Assembly: GCF_026410195.1 (NCBI RefSeq) | Contig: NZ_JAPMLM010000072.1 | Location: forward strand, 116,004-180,003 | DNA from: Xanthomarina sp. F2636L | Lineage (GTDB): Bacteria > Bacteroidota > Bacteroidia > Flavobacteriales > Flavobacteriaceae | DNA: 64,000 nucleotides | Direction of reading: 5' to 3' | Shown here: positions 9,748 to 21,111 of the stretch, piece by piece | Numbering within the stretch: position 1 is the stretch's first letter | Layout of the letters: each line of letters opens with the position of its first letter | Notes under the pieces: generated by a model | What the model was told of the DNA's origin: nothing | What the model saw: only the letters and a program-made list of their open reading frames with translations | Databases searched by the model: none | Program-made: the position numbers and the translations under genes

Positions 9748-9981
9748 TTGAAGAAGATATTAACATATCCATTTTTATTACTTATAAAAATATATCAGAC
9801 GTTTATTTCTCCATTTACGCCTGCTACTTGTAGATTTCAACCCACCTGTTCTTATTATACCAAAGAAGCTTTAGAGAAACACGGATTTTTCAAGGGTGGG
9901 AAATTAGCGATTATTAGGATTTTTAGTTGTCATCCCTGGGGCCGTTCTGGCTATGATCCAGTTCCGGAGAAGGATGAGTAA
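9748..9981 (+). CDS. yidD: Membrane protein insertion efficiency factor YidD
   Basis: Small membrane-associated protein that assists YidC/Sec-dependent insertion of inner-membrane proteins. The 77 residues show the family pattern: an amphipathic N-terminal helix ([11 protein letters not shown]), then C-R-F-x-P-T-C-S-Y-Y at 28-37, C-H-P-W-G at 61-65 and G-Y-D-P-V-P at 68-73. The start is a TTG at 9748, chosen because the family N-terminus begins exactly here and no in-frame ATG fits. It is downstream of cysS and the four-helix-bundle unit. The 235 bases to lgt hold no gene but contain a short sequence resembling the arms of the four-helix-bundle units (about 9990-10012). Confidence 0.93.
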   Translation: MKKILTYPFLLLIKIYQTFISPFTPATCRFQPTCSYYTKEALEKHGFFKGGKLAIIRIFSCHPWGRSGYDPVPEKDE

Positions 9982-10216
9982 ATAGTTAACAGTCTCAGTG
10001 TTTGGTGTTTGGCGCTCTATAAATCAGTTTTATTTTCTTTATTCCTTCAGGTTTTTATTTTTCTATTTCATATTCTGCTTTTCATTACACTTATAGAGTC
10101 TAAGTCACTTTAAACATTCCTGTCAACGCTTAAATGATAAATTCTCGTTAATCCTTTTTAACATATCCATTTAAATAGTCCATAAATGTTATATTTACAT
10201 TCCTAAAATATACTCT

Positions 10217-11146
10217 ATGTTTTTACTTAAGTTCGATTGGAATCCTATATCTGGAATCGATATCATTGGAAATTTCAAGCTTCATTTTTACAGTTTGATG
10301 TGGATTATTGCTTTTATGCTAGGTTGGTATATCATGAAACGCATTTTTGTAAAGGAAAAAATAAAACTGGAATACTTAGATCCTTTATTTATTTATACCG
10401 TTTTTGCAACCATGCTTGGGGCACGTTTAGGACATGTTATCTTCTATCAATCGGAATTAATTTCTCAAGATTTCTTTAGCATCTTTTTGCCTTTTCGATT
10501 TCAGCCAGAATTCGAATTTACTGGTTTTCAAGGTTTAGCAAGTCATGGTGCTGCTATTGGAATAATCATCGGCATGTATCTCTACCGAAGAAAGTACAAG
10601 TACAAATCTTTAATGTGGATTTTAGATCGCGTCGTTATTCCTGTAGCCTCAGGAGCTGTTTTTATTAGAGTTGGAAATTTTATTAATTCAGAAATCATTG
10701 GAAAAGTAACAGATTCAGTCTATGGAGTACGTTTTATTCAAGATCAATATGGCCAAGGTGAAGCCATGCAACTTACAGGCATGAAAACACCTAAAGCTGC
10801 TTATGATGCTATTGCAAATAACTCACAATTTCAGGAATTGTTACTAGATGTTCCTTATAGACATCCAGCACAGCTTTACGAAGCCTTCTGCTATATTTTT
10901 GTGTTTGTAATTTTATGGTATTTTTACTCTAAAACCAGTAAAGGCAATCAGACAGGATTTTTATTTGGTCTGTTCTTAGTGTTATTATGGACAGTAAGAT
11001 TGTTTGTAGAATTTGTAAAAGAACCACAAGGCGAAGAATATATTACTTTAATGGGCCTAAATACAGGGCAAATGTTAAGTATTCCATTTATTATTATTGG
11101 ACTCTATTTTATGTTTGGGTTTAAACCAAAAAATAAAGAAAGCTAG
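10217..11146 (+). CDS. lgt: Prolipoprotein diacylglyceryl transferase
   Basis: Inner-membrane enzyme that transfers diacylglycerol from phosphatidylglycerol to the lipobox cysteine of prolipoproteins, the first step of lipoprotein maturation. The 309-residue protein has about seven hydrophobic segments, the conserved S-H-G-A-A-I-G motif (equivalent to the essential His-Gly region) and the Lgt signature R-V-G-N-F-I-N-S-E. A conserved acidic/arginine region R-L-F-V-E-F-V-K-E lies near the C-terminus. An extra ~40-residue insertion after the signature is usual in Bacteroidota Lgt. Its stop overlaps the region of the next start, indicating co-transcription with the DUF192 lipoprotein. Confidence 0.96.
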   Translation: MFLLKFDWNPISGIDIIGNFKLHFYSLMWIIAFMLGWYIMKRIFVKEKIKLEYLDPLFIYTVFATMLGARLGHVIFYQSELISQDFFSIFLPFRFQPEFEFTGFQGLASHGAAIGIIIGMYLYRRKYKYKSLMWILDRVVIPVASGAVFIRVGNFINSEIIGKVTDSVYGVRFIQDQYGQGEAMQLTGMKTPKAAYDAIANNSQFQELLLDVPYRHPAQLYEAFCYIFVFVILWYFYSKTSKGNQTGFLFGLFLVLLWTVRLFVEFVKEPQGEEYITLMGLNTGQMLSIPFIIIGLYFMFGFKPKNKES

Positions 11147-11148
11147 TG

Positions 11149-11652
11149 ATGCATTTCAAAACAAAACATTCTTTTATCTTGGTTATAGCGATAAGCACCA
11201 TGGTTTTTGGGATTACATCCTCTTGCAAAGACGACAAGAAAATTATTAAAACAACCGAGGTTCCTTTTACAAAAGAAGGTGAATTAACCTTATACAAGTC
11301 AGATACAGACTCTATAGTTTCCCAACTAGAAATTGAAATAGCTGACAACGAATACGAAACTCAGACTGGCTTAATGTATAGGACCTCCATGAAAGAGAAT
11401 CAAGGGATGTTGTTTGTTTTTGAAGATGAAAGACCTCGATCGTTTTACATGAAAAACACACAATTTGCATTGGATTTAATCTATCTGGATACCAATAAAT
11501 TTATAGTCAGTTTTCAAGAAAATGCACAGCCTTTAGATGAAAGTTCCTTACCATCAAACGCAGCTGCAAAATATGTACTAGAAGTCAATGCTGGCTTGGT
11601 TAACAAATGGCAATTGGAAGTTGGGGATAAGATGATGTATTCTAATGAGTAG
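11149..11652 (+). CDS. DUF192 family lipoprotein
   Basis: About 167 residues. An N-terminal hydrophobic segment ends in a lipobox-like S-S-C followed by K-D-D-K-K, so it is probably a lipoprotein, consistent with its position just after lgt. The DUF192 domain covers roughly residues 50-165, with T-G-L-M-Y-R at its start, F-x-M-K-N-T in the middle and V-L-E-V-N-A-G near the end. The biochemical role of DUF192 is not established. The ATG at 11149 is preferred over the GTG at 11146, which overlaps the lgt stop codon. Confidence 0.88.
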   Translation: MHFKTKHSFILVIAISTMVFGITSSCKDDKKIIKTTEVPFTKEGELTLYKSDTDSIVSQLEIEIADNEYETQTGLMYRTSMKENQGMLFVFEDERPRSFYMKNTQFALDLIYLDTNKFIVSFQENAQPLDESSLPSNAAAKYVLEVNAGLVNKWQLEVGDKMMYSNE

Positions 11653-11793
11653 CTATTCAGCTTCTCTAAAACACGAATAAAAAGACAGATCTGAAATTTG
11701 AAAGCTTCACTATTAGCAAGTAATAAAAGAGGCTCAAGCTACTTGTTTAGCAAATAAATTAACATCCCGTTTTAATTAGACTCAAGAAACTAG

Positions 11794-12651
11794 ATGAATT
11801 ATAGCGTGAAAACCATATCATTAAAAACAAGGTCTAATCACCATATTGGAGTGTCTGTTTATCATCCTAAACACTCAAACAATAAAAGCCTCATTATTTC
11901 TTCTGCAACGGGAGTTTTACAAAAATACTACTCGAGATTTGCTAGCCATTTTAGCACATTAGGCTTCACAGTTTATACTTTTGATTATTATGGGATTGGT
12001 AGCTCTAATTCAAAAAACATCAAACATATTACCGCTAATTTAGACGACTGGGCATTAGACCAAACTGCTGTTTTAAAACTTGCCAAGCAAACTCATCCGG
12101 AACATAAACTCATATTAATAACGCATAGTATAGGAGGTCAATTAATCGGTTTAAATCCTGAGATTAAACTGGTAGATGCCATCATAACCATTGGGTCTCA
12201 AACGGGATATTGGAAATATTTTAATGGATTTTCACGTTTTAGAATGTTTATGTTTTGGTATGCTTTAATTCCTTTTTTTACACCAATATTCGGATATTTC
12301 CCAGCTAAAAAATTGGGGCTATTTGAAAACATTCCAAAACAAGTGGTTTACCAATGGCGTAAATGGGGAATACATCCAGACTATATGTTTGGACAGTATA
12401 ACAGCTCAAAATTACATTTCAATTCCGTTACATGTAAGGTTCTTATTATTAGTTTTCCAAGAGATGTATTTGCTTCTAAAGCCTCTGTAGATTGGTTAGC
12501 CTCTAAATTCACTAAGGCACAAGTAGACAGAAGACACCTAATTCCTGAGGAATTAAATATTAAAGATGTCAAGCATTTTGGATACTTTAAAAAGGATTAT
12601 AAAGAATCACTATGGAAAATGACTGAATACTGGATTAAAGATATCTGTTAA
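11794..12651 (+). CDS. Alpha/beta hydrolase (serine aminopeptidase-like)
   Basis: The 285-residue protein has an alpha/beta-hydrolase fold pattern. The nucleophile elbow is T-H-S-I-G-G with Ser112, preceded by the F-D-Y-Y-G-I-G-S oxyanion-side loop near 63-70. Candidate acid and base are the Asp in S-F-P-R-D and the His in K-H-F-G-Y-F near the C-terminus. There is no signal peptide, so it is probably cytoplasmic. It resembles the predicted hydrolase group COG4757. Substrate is unknown. It lies between the lgt cluster and a bidirectional terminator shared with secDF. Confidence 0.85.
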   Translation: MNYSVKTISLKTRSNHHIGVSVYHPKHSNNKSLIISSATGVLQKYYSRFASHFSTLGFTVYTFDYYGIGSSNSKNIKHITANLDDWALDQTAVLKLAKQTHPEHKLILITHSIGGQLIGLNPEIKLVDAIITIGSQTGYWKYFNGFSRFRMFMFWYALIPFFTPIFGYFPAKKLGLFENIPKQVVYQWRKWGIHPDYMFGQYNSSKLHFNSVTCKVLIISFPRDVFASKASVDWLASKFTKAQVDRRHLIPEELNIKDVKHFGYFKKDYKESLWKMTEYWIKDIC

Positions 12652-12704
12652 TTTTTTAAAATTTGATCCCCTAACTTCAGAATAAACCTAAAGAATCTAA
12701 AAAC

Positions 12705-12742
12705 AAAAAAGCCTTTTTGAGTTTAATCAAAAAGGCTTTTTA
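12705..12742. terminator. Bidirectional intrinsic terminator
   Basis: Stem AAAAAGCCTTTTTGA / TCAAAAAGGCTTTTT with a 6-nt loop and T tracts on both strands, between the convergent hydrolase and secDF genes. Confidence 0.85.
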
Positions 12743-12761
12743 TTTATTTTTAAAGAGCTAA

Positions 12762-15755
12762 TTAAGCTTTCGCTTCTTCAATCTCTTCTTTTACTTTGTC
12801 TTTTAATGAATCTTGAGCATCTCCTCTTTTAACAGAATCGTACATAATAGGAGTTGCAATAAATAAAGATGAATAAGTACCAATAATAACACCTACTATT
12901 AAGGCAAACATAAAGCCTCTAATAGAATCTCCACCAAAAATAAAGATTGCTAATAATACAACCAATGTTGTTAAAGAGGTATTTAAGGTTCTACTTAAAG
13001 TACTACTCAATGATGAATTAATTACTTTCCCGAAAGGCCAGCTTGTATGTTCGTTAAAGAACTCACGAATTCTATCGAATACTACCACGGTATCATTTAA
13101 TGAATAACCAATTACCGTTAAGATAGCTGCAATAAAAGCTTGATCTATTTCCATTGTAAATGGCATAAATTTGTATGTTAAAGAGAAAACTCCTAATACA
13201 ATTACCACATCATGGAATACTGCCGCAACTGCTCCAAGAGAGAATTGCCATCTTTTAAAACGGAATAAGATATAAAGGAAAACAACTACTAAGGATCCTA
13301 AGATCGCCCAAACAGATGCCTTTTTAATATCATCTGCAATGGTTGGACTTACTTTATAGTACTTCATTAACCCAACCGTTTTATGTTCGTTGTCACTAAT
13401 AAAGTCTTCATAAGAAACACCCTCTAAATGTGGTTGTAAGGCTGTATATAATGTTTTTCTTAATTCCTCATCAACTTCTGCACTAGTTTCATCTACTTTA
13501 AACTTGGTTGTAATTTTTAACTGACTAGTATTACCAAACGTTTTAGCATCTGCAGAACTAAAAAATTCAGGTTCTGAAAGGATGCTTGTTATTTCTGACG
13601 CACTTACAGGTTGGTCAAAACGCACTTGATAGGTTCTTCCTCCTACAAAATCGACACCTTCATCTAAACCATTTGTCAATAAAGATCCAACACTAACTGT
13701 TAACATAATAGCTGAAAATATATAAGCAGTCTTATGTTTCTTTAAGAAATCAATATTGATATTTCTAAATAAATTCTTAGTTAATGATGTTGAGAAATCT
13801 AATTTCCCTCCTTTTTCTGAATACCAATCCACGACTAATCTTGTAATAAATATAGCAGTGAATAAAGACGTAGCAATACCAATAATTAAGGTAGTAGCAA
13901 ACCCTTTAATAGGTCCTGTTCCAAATATAAATAAGATTAAAGCGGTTAAACCCGTTGTAATGTTGGCATCTAAAATAGAAGACAAGGCATTGCTAAATCC
14001 ATCTTGAATAGATTCTTTTTGACCTTTACCTTTGGCAAGCTCCTCTCGAATCCTTTCAAAAATAAGAACATTCGCATCTACCGACATACCAATTGTTAAA
14101 ACGATACCTGCAATACCAGGCAGTGTTAATACAGCACCTAAGCCAGACAACACTCCAAAGATTAATAAGATATTTAATGCCATAGCAATGTCTGCAAAAA
14201 GACCTGCTTTACCATAATAGAAAATCATCCATAACAACACCATTGCTAATGCAATTAAGAAAGATAATTTTCCACTATCAATAGCTTCTTGACCTAAAGA
14301 AGGTCCTACAACTTCACTTTGAATAATATCTGCTGAAGCTGGTAATTTACCTGCACGTAATACGTTAGCTAAATCGGTTGCTTCATTCAAACTAAAGTCA
14401 CCAGATATCTGAGAGTTCCCTCCAGAAATAGCTCCTGTTGTAACTCCAGGTGCAGAATACACCACGTTATCAAGTACAATAGCAATTTGACTTCCTTGAG
14501 CAAATGCTTTTCCAGTCATTTCTTCCCAGATTTTAGCACCCTTTGCATTCATTTGCATAGAAACTACAGGCTTACTTGTTGCTCCATATTCCTGACGCGC
14601 ATCTGTAACAACAGCTCCACTTAAAGGTGGCACATTATCTCTGTTACCTACTAAAGCATATAAATCTACTATTTCACTGTCTTTTTTAGGTTTTCCGAAT
14701 AAGAATTTAACATCACGCATTTCTGCAGGAATTAAAGCTCTTACTTCAGGCATATTTAAATACTTAAGAACCTGATCTTTATCTTTTATAGCAAATTGAG
14801 CTACTACTGGTCCACCTTGATAACCAAAACCTCTGATTAATTTTCCAATAGGATTGCTTTCAACATCTAAAGAATCTGGATCGTCACCAAGTAAATCGGC
14901 AATTTTATCATCTTCAGAATCTTGAGATTCTTCAACAACTTCTTCAGTGGCAGCTTCTTCATCTTCTACTGAAGCTTCCATTTCTTTAATTAATTCGTTA
15001 GCTTGGTTTAAGAAGCCCATGAATTGCTCACCTTTATAAGTATCCCAAAATTCTAATTGGGCTGTACTTTGAAGTAAAGCTGTAGCACGTTCTACATCTT
15101 TTACACCTGGTAATTCTACAAGAATTCTTCCAGAGCTTCCTAAACGTTGAATGTTTGGCGAGGTAACACCAAATTCATCTATACGTTTACGCAATACTTC
15201 GAAAGCAGAAATAATTGACTCATCGATTTTTCTTTCAATGATAGGCTTCACCTGATCATCAGACATATCGAAAGTTATTTCCTCACTTAAAGTTCTATTA
15301 GCAAAAATGTCTGGAGACGCTAATTTTGAATCTCCTTTAATTTTATCAAATGCTGTAAAAAAGTCACTTAAATACGTATTCTGACTATTTTTTTGAAGTT
15401 CGGAAGCATCATCTAAAGCTTTGTTAAAAACAGGATCTTTACTGTAGTTAGCTAATCCTTTTAAAATATCTTTAACAGATACTTGTAAAATAACGTTTAC
15501 ACCACCTTTTAGGTCAAGACCTAAGTTCATGGCGTTTTCCTTCACTTCTTCATACGTATAATCTGCAATTCCTAAGCTATACACATTTATGTTCGCTAGA
15601 GAATCTAAATACTGACGTTCTTTAACTGCATCGCCACTTGCATATACTCTTGCATCTTCGTCTATACTGTTTGCCTTAAATGTAAAAGACAATTGGTAAA
15701 TACTTACCAAACCAAATAAAATTGCAAATAACTTTACTAATCCTTTATTCTGCAT
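12762..15755 (-). CDS. secDF: Protein translocase subunit SecDF (fused)
   Basis: Inner-membrane RND-type protein that uses the proton gradient to help pull proteins through SecYEG. The 997 residues are a natural SecD-SecF fusion, normal for Bacteroidota. The N-terminal TM is followed by a SecD P1 domain with G-L-D-L-K-G-G-V near residue 75-82, then the SecD membrane half with G-M-S-V-D-A-N-V-L-I-F-E-R-I. The SecF half starts with a second TM and D-F-V-G-G-R, and ends with G-Y-S-L-N-D-T-V-V-V-F-D-R-I. An acidic low-complexity insert (many E/D, about 262-310) sits in the SecD periplasmic domain. It has its own -7 box 48 nt upstream. Confidence 0.98.
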   Translation of the reverse strand: MQNKGLVKLFAILFGLVSIYQLSFTFKANSIDEDARVYASGDAVKERQYLDSLANINVYSLGIADYTYEEVKENAMNLGLDLKGGVNVILQVSVKDILKGLANYSKDPVFNKALDDASELQKNSQNTYLSDFFTAFDKIKGDSKLASPDIFANRTLSEEITFDMSDDQVKPIIERKIDESIISAFEVLRKRIDEFGVTSPNIQRLGSSGRILVELPGVKDVERATALLQSTAQLEFWDTYKGEQFMGFLNQANELIKEMEASVEDEEAATEEVVEESQDSEDDKIADLLGDDPDSLDVESNPIGKLIRGFGYQGGPVVAQFAIKDKDQVLKYLNMPEVRALIPAEMRDVKFLFGKPKKDSEIVDLYALVGNRDNVPPLSGAVVTDARQEYGATSKPVVSMQMNAKGAKIWEEMTGKAFAQGSQIAIVLDNVVYSAPGVTTGAISGGNSQISGDFSLNEATDLANVLRAGKLPASADIIQSEVVGPSLGQEAIDSGKLSFLIALAMVLLWMIFYYGKAGLFADIAMALNILLIFGVLSGLGAVLTLPGIAGIVLTIGMSVDANVLIFERIREELAKGKGQKESIQDGFSNALSSILDANITTGLTALILFIFGTGPIKGFATTLIIGIATSLFTAIFITRLVVDWYSEKGGKLDFSTSLTKNLFRNINIDFLKKHKTAYIFSAIMLTVSVGSLLTNGLDEGVDFVGGRTYQVRFDQPVSASEITSILSEPEFFSSADAKTFGNTSQLKITTKFKVDETSAEVDEELRKTLYTALQPHLEGVSYEDFISDNEHKTVGLMKYYKVSPTIADDIKKASVWAILGSLVVVFLYILFRFKRWQFSLGAVAAVFHDVVIVLGVFSLTYKFMPFTMEIDQAFIAAILTVIGYSLNDTVVVFDRIREFFNEHTSWPFGKVINSSLSSTLSRTLNTSLTTLVVLLAIFIFGGDSIRGFMFALIVGVIIGTYSSLFIATPIMYDSVKRGDAQDSLKDKVKEEIEEAKA

Positions 15756-15802
15756 TATTAATTAAATTAATTAGTTTCCTTGTTGTTCATTTTAAAAACG
15801 AG

Positions 15803-15810
15803 CAAATATA
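15803..15810 (-). promoter_or_regulatory. -7 promoter box (TATATTTG) of secDF
   Basis: On the minus strand TATATTTG matches TAnnTTTG, 47 nt before the secDF start. Confidence 0.45.
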
Positions 15811-15851
15811 TATCTTCTATACTTATTTAACAAAATGTTTGAGATATATAA

Positions 15852-15885
15852 CAAAAAAAAACAGCCATTAAAGCTGTTTTTTTTA
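15852..15885. terminator. Intrinsic terminator after the mdh-DUF4412 unit
   Basis: Stem AAAAAAAACAGC / GCTGTTTTTTTT with a CATTAAA-type loop, ending in a T tract in the minus direction. It closes the mdh-DUF4412 transcript before the secDF promoter. Confidence 0.75.
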
Positions 15886-15904
15886 TTATCATAAAATTAC
15901 CGGG

Positions 15905-15985
15905 TTACATACCTTGTAACTTATCTGTTTTTTCGTATCCTTCTGGAGGTGTCATATCGAATTTATCGTCTGGAACAGATTCTTT
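15905..15985 (-). other. Out-of-frame C-terminal tail of the DUF4412 gene
   Basis: After an A7 tract at about 15980-15986 the annotated frame stops quickly (15963). The +1 frame continues with a plausible acidic tail (K-K-E-S-V-P-D-D-K-F-D-M-T-P-P-E-G-Y-E) to a TAA at 15905. The F-D-M-T-P-P-E-G-Y pattern is what such proteins usually end with, so a single extra A in the tract is the simplest explanation: a base-calling error, a real frameshift, or slippage. Confidence 0.6.
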
Positions 15986-16568
15986 TTTTAATCTCTGTTG
16001 TTTCTTGAGTAATGGTTAAATTCATTCCCATTTGGCTCATATCCATTTTTAAATACATTGGAAACCCATTAATATCTGCACCAATCATAGTTGATTGTTG
16101 AGAATGAGCACTTAATTTATCAGTAGTATAGATGTCCATTTTTACAACAACGCCATCTTTATTTACTTCCACATTATATTCTTGACACTCATATCCTAGA
16201 ACCATTTTAGTTTCGTCTCCTTTAGTAACTGTAACATTCTCAGAATTCTCATCTGAAGCATCCATTGTTTGTAAGACATATTTTTTACCAGTTGCTTGAT
16301 TATTTAATGCCATTAACATTTGGTTACTATCACTATCCATAATTGTTACAGTAGAACCTGTCATGAAGTTATTAGTTTCAGAACGTGTTTTATTGCCTTT
16401 AAAATAAGTGGTTGTTACAATATCTCCAATCATAGCTAATTGCCCTTGTAATTCAGCATTATCTGTAGACATAGTTTGTTTTGACAACACAACACCTTCA
16501 GTTAATTTGTCTTGCGAAAAACCAACAGTAGAAATTGAAACCAATAGTATTAATAATATATTTTTCAT
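15963..16568 (-). CDS. DUF4412 domain secreted protein, C-terminus frameshifted as read
   Basis: The start is set at the ATG at 16568, which gives a clean signal peptide (M-K-N-I-L-L-I-L-L-V...F-S-Q). A longer reading to 16673 would overlap mdh and add no sensible sequence. As read the protein is about 201 residues. The body shows the DUF4412 pattern: T-Y-F-K-G-N-K-T-R-S-E near 55-65, a middle K-M-V-L-G-Y-E-C-Q-E-Y and a C-terminal Y-L-K-M-D-M-S-Q. These are features of small periplasmic or outer-membrane-associated proteins of unknown function. It starts 34 nt after the mdh stop, so it is probably co-transcribed. The last residues (K-R-I-C-S-R-R) come from a frameshift in an A7 tract. Confidence 0.8.
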   Translation of the reverse strand: MKNILLILLVSISTVGFSQDKLTEGVVLSKQTMSTDNAELQGQLAMIGDIVTTTYFKGNKTRSETNNFMTGSTVTIMDSDSNQMLMALNNQATGKKYVLQTMDASDENSENVTVTKGDETKMVLGYECQEYNVEVNKDGVVVKMDIYTTDKLSAHSQQSTMIGADINGFPMYLKMDMSQMGMNLTITQETTEIKKRICSRR

Positions 16569-16602
16569 GTTATCTAAATTGTATTTGATTAAATTAAAAA
16601 TT

Positions 16603-17529
16603 CTATAATTCCAGTAAGCCGTTTGTTTTTCTAACTGCTTCTGCACTATTAAGCATGTTTTCTTTTTCGGCATCTGTTAAATTCATATCAACAATTTTTT
16701 CAATACCATTTCTTCCAAGAATTACAGGAACACCTATACAGATGTCATTCATTCCATATTCACCTTCTAAAAATACCGAACAAGGAAAAAGTTTCTTTTG
16801 GTCGCAAGCAATGGCTTGAACTAAGCCACTTACAGCTGCACCTGGCGCATACCAAGCCGAAGTTCCTAATAGCTTAGTAAGTGTGGCTCCTCCAACTTTC
16901 GTGTCCTCTTTAACTTGTTCTAAACGTTCTTTAGTTAAAAAATCAGATACTGGAACCGAATTTCTTGTAGCTAACCTGGTTAATGGAATCATTCCAGTAT
17001 CGCTATGTCCACCAAGTACCATACCATCTACATCGCTAATTGGAGCACCTAATGCTTCAGCCAACCTATATTTAAAACGAGCCGAATCTAAAGCGCCTCC
17101 CATTCCAATAATTCTATGCTTTGGCAAACCTGTAGCTTTTGCTGCTAAGTAAGTCATGGTATCCATAGGATTACTAACAACAATTAAAATAGTATTTGGA
17201 GAATGTTCTACTAAACTTGAAGATACAGCCTTAACTATTCCAGCGTTTATTCCTATTAACTCTTCACGAGTCATACCTGGTTTCCTAGGAATTCCAGAGG
17301 TAATCACACAAATATCGCTATTTGCTGTTGCCGTATAATCGTTAGTAATTCCAGTTATTTTAGTATCAAATCCGTTTAATGAAGCTGTTTGCATTAAATC
17401 CATAGCTTTACCTTCAGCAAAACCCTCTTTAATATCTAACAAAACGACTTCTGAAGCAAAGTTTTTAATAGCTATGTATTCTGCACAACTTGCGCCAACT
17501 GCTCCTGCTCCTACTACTGTTACTTTCAT
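16603..17529 (-). CDS. mdh: Malate dehydrogenase (NAD-dependent)
   Basis: Oxidises malate to oxaloacetate in the TCA cycle. The 308-residue protein is of the LDH-like type. The Rossmann motif G-A-G-A-V-G is at 7-12, and D32 in L-L-D should bind the NAD ribose. Substrate arginines fall in I-P-R-K-P-G-M-T-R (R82, R88), N120 is in V-S-N-P, D148 and R151 are in D-S-A-R, and the catalytic histidine is H175 in G-G-H-S-D. Length is normal. A -7 box lies about 60 nt upstream. The DUF4412 gene follows closely. Confidence 0.97.
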   Translation of the reverse strand: MKVTVVGAGAVGASCAEYIAIKNFASEVVLLDIKEGFAEGKAMDLMQTASLNGFDTKITGITNDYTATANSDICVITSGIPRKPGMTREELIGINAGIVKAVSSSLVEHSPNTILIVVSNPMDTMTYLAAKATGLPKHRIIGMGGALDSARFKYRLAEALGAPISDVDGMVLGGHSDTGMIPLTRLATRNSVPVSDFLTKERLEQVKEDTKVGGATLTKLLGTSAWYAPGAAVSGLVQAIACDQKKLFPCSVFLEGEYGMNDICIGVPVILGRNGIEKIVDMNLTDAEKENMLNSAEAVRKTNGLLEL

Positions 17530-17587
17530 AAAATTATATATTTAAATTATGCCTGTCTGTGTGGCAGACTGATTATTTGATTTTCAG

Positions 17588-17595
17588 CAAATTTA
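17588..17595 (-). promoter_or_regulatory. -7 promoter box (TAAATTTG) of mdh
   Basis: Minus-strand TAAATTTG fits TAnnTTTG, 58 nt before the mdh start. A small hairpin GTCTG/CAGAC (17555-17569) lies in the implied leader. Confidence 0.4.
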
Positions 17596-17634
17596 ACATA
17601 TTTATATCATTTATGTTTGAAGATTTAACGAAAT

Positions 17635-18651
17635 CTAAAATGAAAAATTTAAACCTAAGGTTGCACTATTAAATTCTGCAAAAGTATAATCAAGGTTTAC
17701 AGCAAAAAACCCTAGTTTTACATTAGCACCTAATGTGGTGCGAACACCCGAAACTTTTTCCTCTATAGAGAATGGATTGATAATTTCTTCTGAATACAAC
17801 AATCCATCTGTTACCACATAAGCACCAAGCAAGTCGGTTTCAGACTTTCCGTTTAAATAACCCAATGCACCATAAGCGTTTAATATTTTAAAATTTGTTG
17901 AAGCTATTAATTCAAAAAGCAACGTGTTTACTGCTGTTTTAAGATGCTGATCGTAACCTTCTACAATGTTAGCATCGCTAAAATCATAACTTCCATCTAA
18001 ATGTGTATAAGCTATCAGCCCAGAAATAGCCACTGGAAAGAACTTATCTTTAGGCAACCAAGCTGTAAATTCCTGTTGTATCCCAAAACCATAAAGACCC
18101 GTTTTAACATTGTCTGTCTCTATTTTTGGAAAATATCGTGCTTTTATTTGTGTGCCTCTAAAAGGTGAAAATGCAGCTTGTAAAAATGCCGTTGGTATAA
18201 TATTAACTCCAGTTGAACCAATACCTGTAGGTAAGGTTATCTCGGTTTCTTGATTTCCAAAAATAGGGTCGTCGTATGTAATAATTACGGCAATATCTGG
18301 ATCGTTATGCCCTAAAGCAGTGGCTACAGTTTTAGAAGTACTATTATCTGAAAAGCGAATGTTTTCATATTCATTAACTCGCATCTCGAACGATTTTTTA
18401 TCGTCATTTATAAATGACGTATTAGCAACTAAACCAATTTCAAAACCAAATTGCTTTTGTCCTTTAGCATGATTAAACCAACCGTTGTTTATGCCATATG
18501 CCAATCCTTCGGTTGCAGGTGCTAAGTAATCTTTACTAAACTGTTTTGCATCATCAACTCCTGCAGCTAATAAATCGTCCATGTTGTTTTGGGATTGAAC
18601 TGCGCAAGCAATCAAAAAGGAGCAAATTAAAAAAGAAATTTTTCTCATCAT
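17635..18651 (-). CDS. DUF6588-type outer-membrane-like protein
   Basis: About 338 residues with a signal peptide (M-M-R-K-I-S-F-L-I-C-S-F-L...Q-S-Q). The mature N-terminus M-D-D-L-L-A-A-G-V-D-D-A-K and later S-P-F-R-G-T, G-L-Y-G-F-G-I-Q resemble the Bacteroidota DUF6588 family. Alternating hydrophobic strands and an aromatic final F-S-F suggest a beta-barrel. Function is unknown. The start is ATG 18651 (or 18648) rather than an upstream ATG at 18675, because a TATATTTG box at 18673-18680 overlaps the upstream candidate. It lies between gyrB and mdh with a terminator on the gyrB side. Confidence 0.75.
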   Translation of the reverse strand: MMRKISFLICSFLIACAVQSQNNMDDLLAAGVDDAKQFSKDYLAPATEGLAYGINNGWFNHAKGQKQFGFEIGLVANTSFINDDKKSFEMRVNEYENIRFSDNSTSKTVATALGHNDPDIAVIITYDDPIFGNQETEITLPTGIGSTGVNIIPTAFLQAAFSPFRGTQIKARYFPKIETDNVKTGLYGFGIQQEFTAWLPKDKFFPVAISGLIAYTHLDGSYDFSDANIVEGYDQHLKTAVNTLLFELIASTNFKILNAYGALGYLNGKSETDLLGAYVVTDGLLYSEEIINPFSIEEKVSGVRTTLGANVKLGFFAVNLDYTFAEFNSATLGLNFSF

Positions 18652-18672
18652 TCTTATTTTGTAGGTTATACT

Positions 18673-18680
18673 CAAATATA
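18673..18680 (-). promoter_or_regulatory. -7 promoter box (TATATTTG) of the DUF6588-type gene
   Basis: Minus-strand match to TAnnTTTG, 21 nt before the ATG at 18651. It rules out the longer start. Confidence 0.5.
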
Positions 18681-18747
18681 TTAATATTAGTTCAATTTTA
18701 TATTCGCCATTGATATAAAATTTAGCATTATAGAATCTTGTTTAATA

Positions 18748-18783
18748 AAAAAACCTGCAAGATTTTTCAACTTTGCAGGTTTC
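18748..18783. terminator. Intrinsic terminator after gyrB
   Basis: Stem AAACCTGCAAG / CTTTGCAGGTTT with A/T tracts on both sides, just downstream of the gyrB stop on the minus strand. Confidence 0.75.
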
Positions 18784-18829
18784 TTATTATTAATTTTTAA
18801 CTTAAATAAAATATGTATTTAAAAGAGTT

Positions 18830-21111
<2,282 letters not shown>

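Noticed and set aside
11146-11148. GTG as the start of the DUF192 lipoprotein
   Set aside because: It shares its first base with the lgt stop; the next codon is an ATG that gives the same signal peptide.
16569-16673. N-terminal extension of the DUF4412 protein
   Set aside because: It overlaps the mdh 3' end and precedes a perfect signal peptide start at 16568.
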